Assembly (NCBI GenBank): GCA_910577015.1
Contig: CAJTKU010000007.1
Span: 62,001 to 126,000, forward strand
Reading direction: 5' to 3'
DNA length: 64,000 nt
Origin: an uncultured Lachnospiraceae bacterium
Lineage (GTDB): Bacteria; Bacillota; Clostridia; Lachnospirales; Lachnospiraceae
Shown here piece by piece: positions 59,517 to 64,000 of this stretch; the first letter of the stretch is position 1, and the number at the start of each line of letters is the position of its first letter. The notes below the pieces were generated by a model. It did no database searches. It was not told where the DNA came from and saw only the letters and a program-made list of their open reading frames with translations. The position numbers were made by a program, and so were the translations under genes.

Positions 59517-62500
59517 TACTTTTCATCCTCCCGGTCAACCGGACGTTTCTTTCCCCGCATGAATTTTCCTTTTTCCTTCACTTTCTTTACTTTTGCATTT
59601 TTCTTTTCCCGCATAAACAAATCATAGATGCAGGGTATGACGACGAGGGTGAGCAAAGTACCGTACACCAGTCCGCCAATCGTCACGATAGCCATGGGCT
59701 TCATCATCTCTGCGCCCATGTCCTTGCTGAACACCATGGAGGATAATGCCAGAATCGTGGTAAGCGCCGTCATCAGAACGGGACGAAGTCTTGTACGTCC
59801 GGCTTCCAGAATCGCTTCTTTCTTTTCCATTCCCGAAGCGCGAAGCTGGTTCATATAGTCAATCAGCACAATACCGTTATTTACAATGATACCGGACAGC
59901 ATGACAAAGCCTATCAGGGCAATGACGCTGACCTCGCTGCCCGTAAAGAACAGGCCGAACAAACCTCCCGTAAAAGCAAGCGGAATGGTAAACATGATGA
60001 TAAACGGAGATAACAGCGACTGGAACTGCGCCACCATAATCAGGTACATGAAAACCAGAGCCAACAGCAGCATCAGTCCCACCTGCTCCATGGCGTCGTT
60101 AATCATTTCATTTTCCCCTGCAAATACCAGCTTACAACCCTCCGGTAGCTGATAGCCTGCCAGCGCCTTTTCCACTTCCCCGGACACCTTGCCCACATTG
60201 TAGCCGTCCGCTATCGAAGCGGATACAGACAGATAGCGGGTCTGGTCCGAACGTCTGATGGCATTCAGGCTCTGTGCCTTTTTAAAATCGGCAATTTCCG
60301 CAAACGGCACCTCCACGGTTTCCCCGTCTTCTCCGGTTCCTTCTATCGCAAGCGTCTTGAGCAGTTCCCTTGTCAATGCCTCGTCCGCTGCATTGAGTAC
60401 ATAAACGCTGTAATCCTTATCCTGCGCCACCAGCGTTGTGGCCGCACTGTTTTCCGCCAGCTTTTCTGCAATTTCGGCATATACCTGCGCCACCGTCAAC
60501 CCATATTCCATTGCCGCGTCCCGGTTCACCAGAATACGAAGTTCCTCCTTGGCGTCCTCCATGCCACTTGAAACCTCCGCTGTTCCTTCCACTCCTGCCA
60601 CTATTTCAGCCACCTTTGCCGCCACTTCCTGTAAAGTATCCAAATCCCTGCCTTCCACCTGTATCGTGATGCCGCTGCCGCCCATGGCAGACATATCCAT
60701 GCTGGAAGTATCCACACTGATTTCCGCTTCCAAATCCGCTGTTCTTTCCAGAATAATGTCCGCAATCTCATCATTTGTCATCGTCTTATCGTCTTTTGTG
60801 GTCACATAGATATCCGCCGCATTACTGCTGCCGGAAGCGCCCATAAGCATGGACATGGAAGAACCGCCCTGCATGGCGCCCACATCCTGGATATCCTCTA
60901 TTTCCTGAATCCGGCGTACCACTTCATCGGTTACCTCCTTCGTATCCGCAAGGACGGCGTCCTCTGAAAGCTTCACACTGACGGTCAACTGGGTACTGTC
61001 CATATCGGCCATAAAAGCCGTACCGTTGGATATGGCAGCCGCCGCACTGACAACAAGCAGGATAACGGTCAAAAGCAGAACCAGCGGTTTTCCTTTTAAG
61101 GAAACTTTCAGCAGCTTTTCATAGCCCTTCACGAAACCGCCGAAAAACTTCCCTTCTTTCTTTTCCTTCGTCCTTGTCAGCATCTTGGAGGACATGGCGG
61201 GAACCACCGTTAATGCGACCACCAGACTGGCAAGCAAAGAATAAGCGATTGTCAGACCCATATCTACAAACAGCTGTCGGGTAATGCCCTCGGTAAATAC
61301 GATGGGCAAAAATACGCAGACTGTCGTCAGGGTGGAAGCCAGAATCGCGCCTGCCACCTCTTTTGCCCCGTCAATGGCCGCTTCCCTTGTCGCACGCCCT
61401 TCACTCCGCATCCTGTAGATATTTTCAATAACCACGATGGAATTATCCACCAGCATCCCGACACCCAGCGCCAGCCCGGAAAGGGAAATCACATTCAACG
61501 TCACTCCGCTGAAATACATGCATACGATGGCAGTAACCAGACTGATGGGGATGGAAAAGGCCACCACCAGCGTCGGGCGTAAATCCTTTAAAAACAGCAA
61601 TAGTATCAAAACAGCCAGCAATGCGCCCGAAACCACATTGCCGGTAATGGAATCCATCACCAAATCTATATAAATGCCCTGGTCCATCAGGGTAATCATG
61701 CTTAAATCCACGTTTTCCGCCATCAATTCTGCGAAACGCGCCGCAAGCCTGTCGGACACTTCTCCGGTAGAATAGCCGGTTTGTTTCTGAATGGTGAGCA
61801 TAACGCCTGACGTACCGTTAACGTTGGCGTACACTTCATCCGAATTGTCCACGTAAAATACATCTGCCACGTCAGCCAGCGTAATGACATCCACGCCCTC
61901 CATATACAGGTTTAAGAGCGGAAGGTTTTCCATCTCCTGTGCGGTTTTGGGTTTATCCCCCACCCTCACCATATAGGAAACGCCGTCTTCCGTCACATAT
62001 CCTGCCGGCATGGAAAAATTCTGTGCCGCAAGAAGCTGGGAAACAGTATCCACCGTCAATACATTTTCCATATCGGCTTTGTCATAGGCTTCCTGTCTTG
62101 CTTCCTCAAGCTGTTCTTCCCCATCAGCAATCTGCTCCAGCGCGTCCTGAAGCTGTTCTTCCGTACTTTCCAAATCCGCCTTTGCCGAATCAAGACTCTC
62201 CTGCGCGGAATTTAACTGGGATTCCCCCATGGTAATCTGGGTCATGCCGTTGGCAAACCCGATGACAGCCGTCGTTTCTCCTTTTGAAAGGGCAGTCAGC
62301 TGATTGTCTATTTCCGCCAGATTCTTGTTGTAGGTTTCCAGCTGTGCCTTTAAAGTGTTTATGTAATTGGCGGTTGCCGCTGCATCATAAGTGGTGCAGA
62401 GGGATTTCACCGCTATGCTTTCTTCCAAAGACTCCCGTTGCTGTTCCAAAGCATTCATCTGGTTTTCCAATGCTGTTTTCTGCGTCTGGACATATGTGCG

Positions 62501-63673
62501 TAAAGTTCCGCAGACCGACGATGTATCCCCTGCGGCAGCGCCTGCGCCAAACTGGGTTTCCCAGTCAAACGCTGCCAGACTGTCTGCCAAATCCTGCGGC
62601 AATATTCCTGAAGAAAGCGTTTGCTCCTTAAACTGGGCAATTGCATCGCTTCCCATTCCTGAAACCATGCCATAAGCGCCTTCCAATTGAACAATCTGGT
62701 TATCCATTCCATCCAATGCCGCACTTGCCTGCTCCAGCTGCGCCTTCCCGGCATCCAACTGCGCCAGTCCCGCCGTCATCTGCTCCAGCATGGTAATATC
62801 TGCCATGGCTGTGGTCTTTAACGTTTCCAAATCCGCCTTGGCTGTAAGCAATTTGGTCTTCGCATCCGCAAGCTGGTTGATGGTATCATTCTGCTTATTC
62901 TCCAGTTCCGTCTTGCCGTTTGCCAGTTCAGCCTTGCCGCTGTCCAGCTCAGACTGGCCGTTTGCCAGTTCATTTTTGCCATCCTTTATTTTATCGAGAC
63001 CATCATAAATATCTGCTTTGCCGTCGGCAAGTTCTTTCTCGGCGTCCGACATCTGCTCGTCGATGGCTGCCCGAATCTGTGCATTGACCGCCTCTATTTT
63101 ATCCTGCCTGATAATGACGTTTACACTTTCCTCTATCAGTCCGGTGGCATTTACGGAAGCCACTCCTTCGATGCTTTCCAGTTCCGGCACAATGGATTCC
63201 TCCACATATGCGCTGACCTCAGCCACGCTCATGCCCTCCACACCGGCAGCCGCAATCATGACGGGCATCATGTCAGGATTCAGTTTCATGATAATAGGAT
63301 TTCCAATCAAATCATCCGTCCAGTAACTGGTCAGCTGGTCCAGATTTTCCCTGATTTCCAATGATACAGAATCCATATTTGCCGTCTGTGAAAACTCCAG
63401 AATCACCATCGAATAGTTTTCACTGGAAACGGAACTGATGCTTTCTATGTTGCTGACGGTTGCCATGGATGACTCAATCGGCTTGGTAACGGCCATCTCC
63501 ACGGTTTCAGGGCTGGCGCCCACATATGTCGTCATCACAATCACATACGGCAGGCTGATGTCCGGCAGCAAATCTGCAGTCATTTTCGTAAAAGAAACAA
63601 TGCCCAGCACCACTGCCAGTACCACTCCCACCAACACGGTATACGGTTTTTTTACACTGAATTTAGATAACAT
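59516..63673 (-). CDS. RND-family efflux permease with long coiled-coil insertion
   Basis: 1,385 residues; a usual HAE1/AcrB-like permease has about 1,040. Typical parts are PDISLPYVIVMTTYVGASPE, the membrane motif GMLVDNSIVVIENIYRM with the proton-relay acidic residue, and FAGENEMINDAME. An insert at about 205-540 replaces the normal porter loop with a coiled coil of ELAxGKxEL-type repeats. No membrane-fusion protein or outer-membrane channel gene is adjacent, consistent with a Gram-positive host. It likely exports drugs or lipids. Confidence 0.9.
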   Translation of the reverse strand: MLSKFSVKKPYTVLVGVVLAVVLGIVSFTKMTADLLPDISLPYVIVMTTYVGASPETVEMAVTKPIESSMATVSNIESISSVSSENYSMVILEFSQTANMDSVSLEIRENLDQLTSYWTDDLIGNPIIMKLNPDMMPVMIAAAGVEGMSVAEVSAYVEESIVPELESIEGVASVNATGLIEESVNVIIRQDKIEAVNAQIRAAIDEQMSDAEKELADGKADIYDGLDKIKDGKNELANGQSELDSGKAELANGKTELENKQNDTINQLADAKTKLLTAKADLETLKTTAMADITMLEQMTAGLAQLDAGKAQLEQASAALDGMDNQIVQLEGAYGMVSGMGSDAIAQFKEQTLSSGILPQDLADSLAAFDWETQFGAGAAAGDTSSVCGTLRTYVQTQKTALENQMNALEQQRESLEESIAVKSLCTTYDAAATANYINTLKAQLETYNKNLAEIDNQLTALSKGETTAVIGFANGMTQITMGESQLNSAQESLDSAKADLESTEEQLQDALEQIADGEEQLEEARQEAYDKADMENVLTVDTVSQLLAAQNFSMPAGYVTEDGVSYMVRVGDKPKTAQEMENLPLLNLYMEGVDVITLADVADVFYVDNSDEVYANVNGTSGVMLTIQKQTGYSTGEVSDRLAARFAELMAENVDLSMITLMDQGIYIDLVMDSITGNVVSGALLAVLILLLFLKDLRPTLVVAFSIPISLVTAIVCMYFSGVTLNVISLSGLALGVGMLVDNSIVVIENIYRMRSEGRATREAAIDGAKEVAGAILASTLTTVCVFLPIVFTEGITRQLFVDMGLTIAYSLLASLVVALTVVPAMSSKMLTRTKEKKEGKFFGGFVKGYEKLLKVSLKGKPLVLLLTVILLVVSAAAAISNGTAFMADMDSTQLTVSVKLSEDAVLADTKEVTDEVVRRIQEIEDIQDVGAMQGGSSMSMLMGASGSSNAADIYVTTKDDKTMTNDEIADIILERTADLEAEISVDTSSMDMSAMGGSGITIQVEGRDLDTLQEVAAKVAEIVAGVEGTAEVSSGMEDAKEELRILVNRDAAMEYGLTVAQVYAEIAEKLAENSAATTLVAQDKDYSVYVLNAADEALTRELLKTLAIEGTGEDGETVEVPFAEIADFKKAQSLNAIRRSDQTRYLSVSASIADGYNVGKVSGEVEKALAGYQLPEGCKLVFAGENEMINDAMEQVGLMLLLALVFMYLIMVAQFQSLLSPFIIMFTIPLAFTGGLFGLFFTGSEVSVIALIGFVMLSGIIVNNGIVLIDYMNQLRASGMEKKEAILEAGRTRLRPVLMTALTTILALSSMVFSKDMGAEMMKPMAIVTIGGLVYGTLLTLVVIPCIYDLFMREKKNAKVKKVKEKGKFMRGKKRPVDREDEK

Positions 63674-63738
63674 ATTCTGCCCAAGCCTTTCACAAACTGA
63701 TATTTTCCGTCAAAATATATCTTCCCGATACGCACTTT

Positions 63739-63754
63739 CCGACCCGCTGGTCGG
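63739..63754. promoter_or_regulatory. Candidate TetR operator
   Basis: CCGACC-CGCT-GGTCGG palindrome about 70 nt upstream of the RND start, in the promoter region of the RND-TetR operon. Fits autoregulation by the downstream TetR protein. Confidence 0.6.
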
Positions 63755-63827
63755 TCTTACGTTGTCGATTATAAACACCAGTTTTTATAATGTCAATAAA
63801 GCCCTTCTATTTTTTTATTAAAAAAAA

Positions 63828-63866
63828 ATAAACTGCGGCACACCTTTTTTGTGTACCGCAGTTTAT
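63828..63866 (-). terminator. Terminator of the antiporter gene
   Basis: ATAAACTGCGG/CCGCAGTTTAT stem extended by GTGT/ACAC-type pairs, followed by a run of T on the minus strand. It lies 19 nt after the antiporter stop. Confidence 0.88.
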
Positions 63867-63884
63867 GTATCATGCCGCGTCATC

Positions 63885-64000
63885 TTATGCCTGCGCCTCT
63901 TCCTGCTTTGGTTCTTTGGCATATAAAATCTTTAATATTATGGGCGTTGCAATGCTGGATACGATTATCAGCAAAATAACGGAGGTAAAATATACCGGAG
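63885..64000 (-). CDS. Cation:proton antiporter C-terminus, 3' end only
   Basis: The last 37 codons of a membrane protein running off the right edge. VYFTSVILLIIVSSIATPII is a membrane helix and is followed by KILYAKEPKQEEAQA at the stop. This is the usual end of Na+/H+ or K+/H+ antiporters of the CPA2 type. The call rests on a short segment. Confidence 0.5.
   Translation of the reverse strand, partial: PVYFTSVILLIIVSSIATPIILKILYAKEPKQEEAQA

Overview
The window looks like a chromosomal segment of a low-to-moderate GC Firmicute, most likely a Lachnospiraceae-type gut clostridium. The basis is inference from gene content: groESL under a perfect CIRCE element, a HepI-like Gx transporter, CsoR/CopA copper control, pdxST, MgtE, a heterodimeric ABC exporter, type I pullulanase, a class A penicillin-binding protein, and strong AGGAGG ribosome-binding sites. 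No rRNA and no CRISPR array is seen. One tRNA (Thr, GGT) is present near the right end.

Layout. (1) 1-2.0 kb: end of a Gx transporter, two GNAT acetyltransferases (one interrupted by an in-frame TAG) and a low-molecular-weight protein phosphatase. (2) 2.0-13.9 kb: an accessory island between the phosphatase and a YbaK-type deacylase. It holds a decayed P4/D5-type primase-helicase with its AlpA-like partner, a zinc-ribbon protein, a two-gene BcgI-like restriction-modification system, a SIR2-like protein, an ApeA-like HEPN protein, and two truncated tyrosine recombinase genes. A shared 12-mer (TGCCGTGTTTTG) occurs three times and splits the island into modules. (3) 13.9-19 kb: YbaK, a Fic protein, gene remnants, a SAM methyltransferase and a PIN/NYN-like RNase gene pair. 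(4) 19-31 kb: core genes, namely a chemoreceptor, pdxST, csoR-copA (with a fused CopZ), a 5'-3' exonuclease, a regulator and groESL. (5) 31-48.6 kb: AraC regulator, ABC exporter, MATE pump, mgtE behind an overlapping small upstream ORF, YigZ, a PBP1-type enzyme behind a hairpin-rich leader, pullulanase, cysE and a WYL-regulator operon. (6) 48.7-57.5 kb: an orphan 1,940-residue phage tail tape-measure-like protein preceded by two duplicated double-zinc-ribbon genes and a 529-residue protein of unknown function, with no other virion genes. (7) 57.6-64 kb: a 5'-truncated DUF4062 gene, tRNA-Thr, a TetR/RND efflux operon with a palindromic operator, and the end of a cation/proton antiporter.

The two places most likely to hold something new are the orphan tape-measure cassette (about 48.7-57.5 kb) and the modular defence island (about 2-13.9 kb). 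Other notable structures are a dispersed repeat family that forms a 257-nt inverted repeat at 32.1-32.3 kb and recurs at 46.3 and 58.8 kb, a perfect 32-bp palindrome at 11.9 kb, a possible internal start producing free CopZ from copA, and a possible leader peptide for mgtE. All functional calls come from reading the sequence; no database search was possible.
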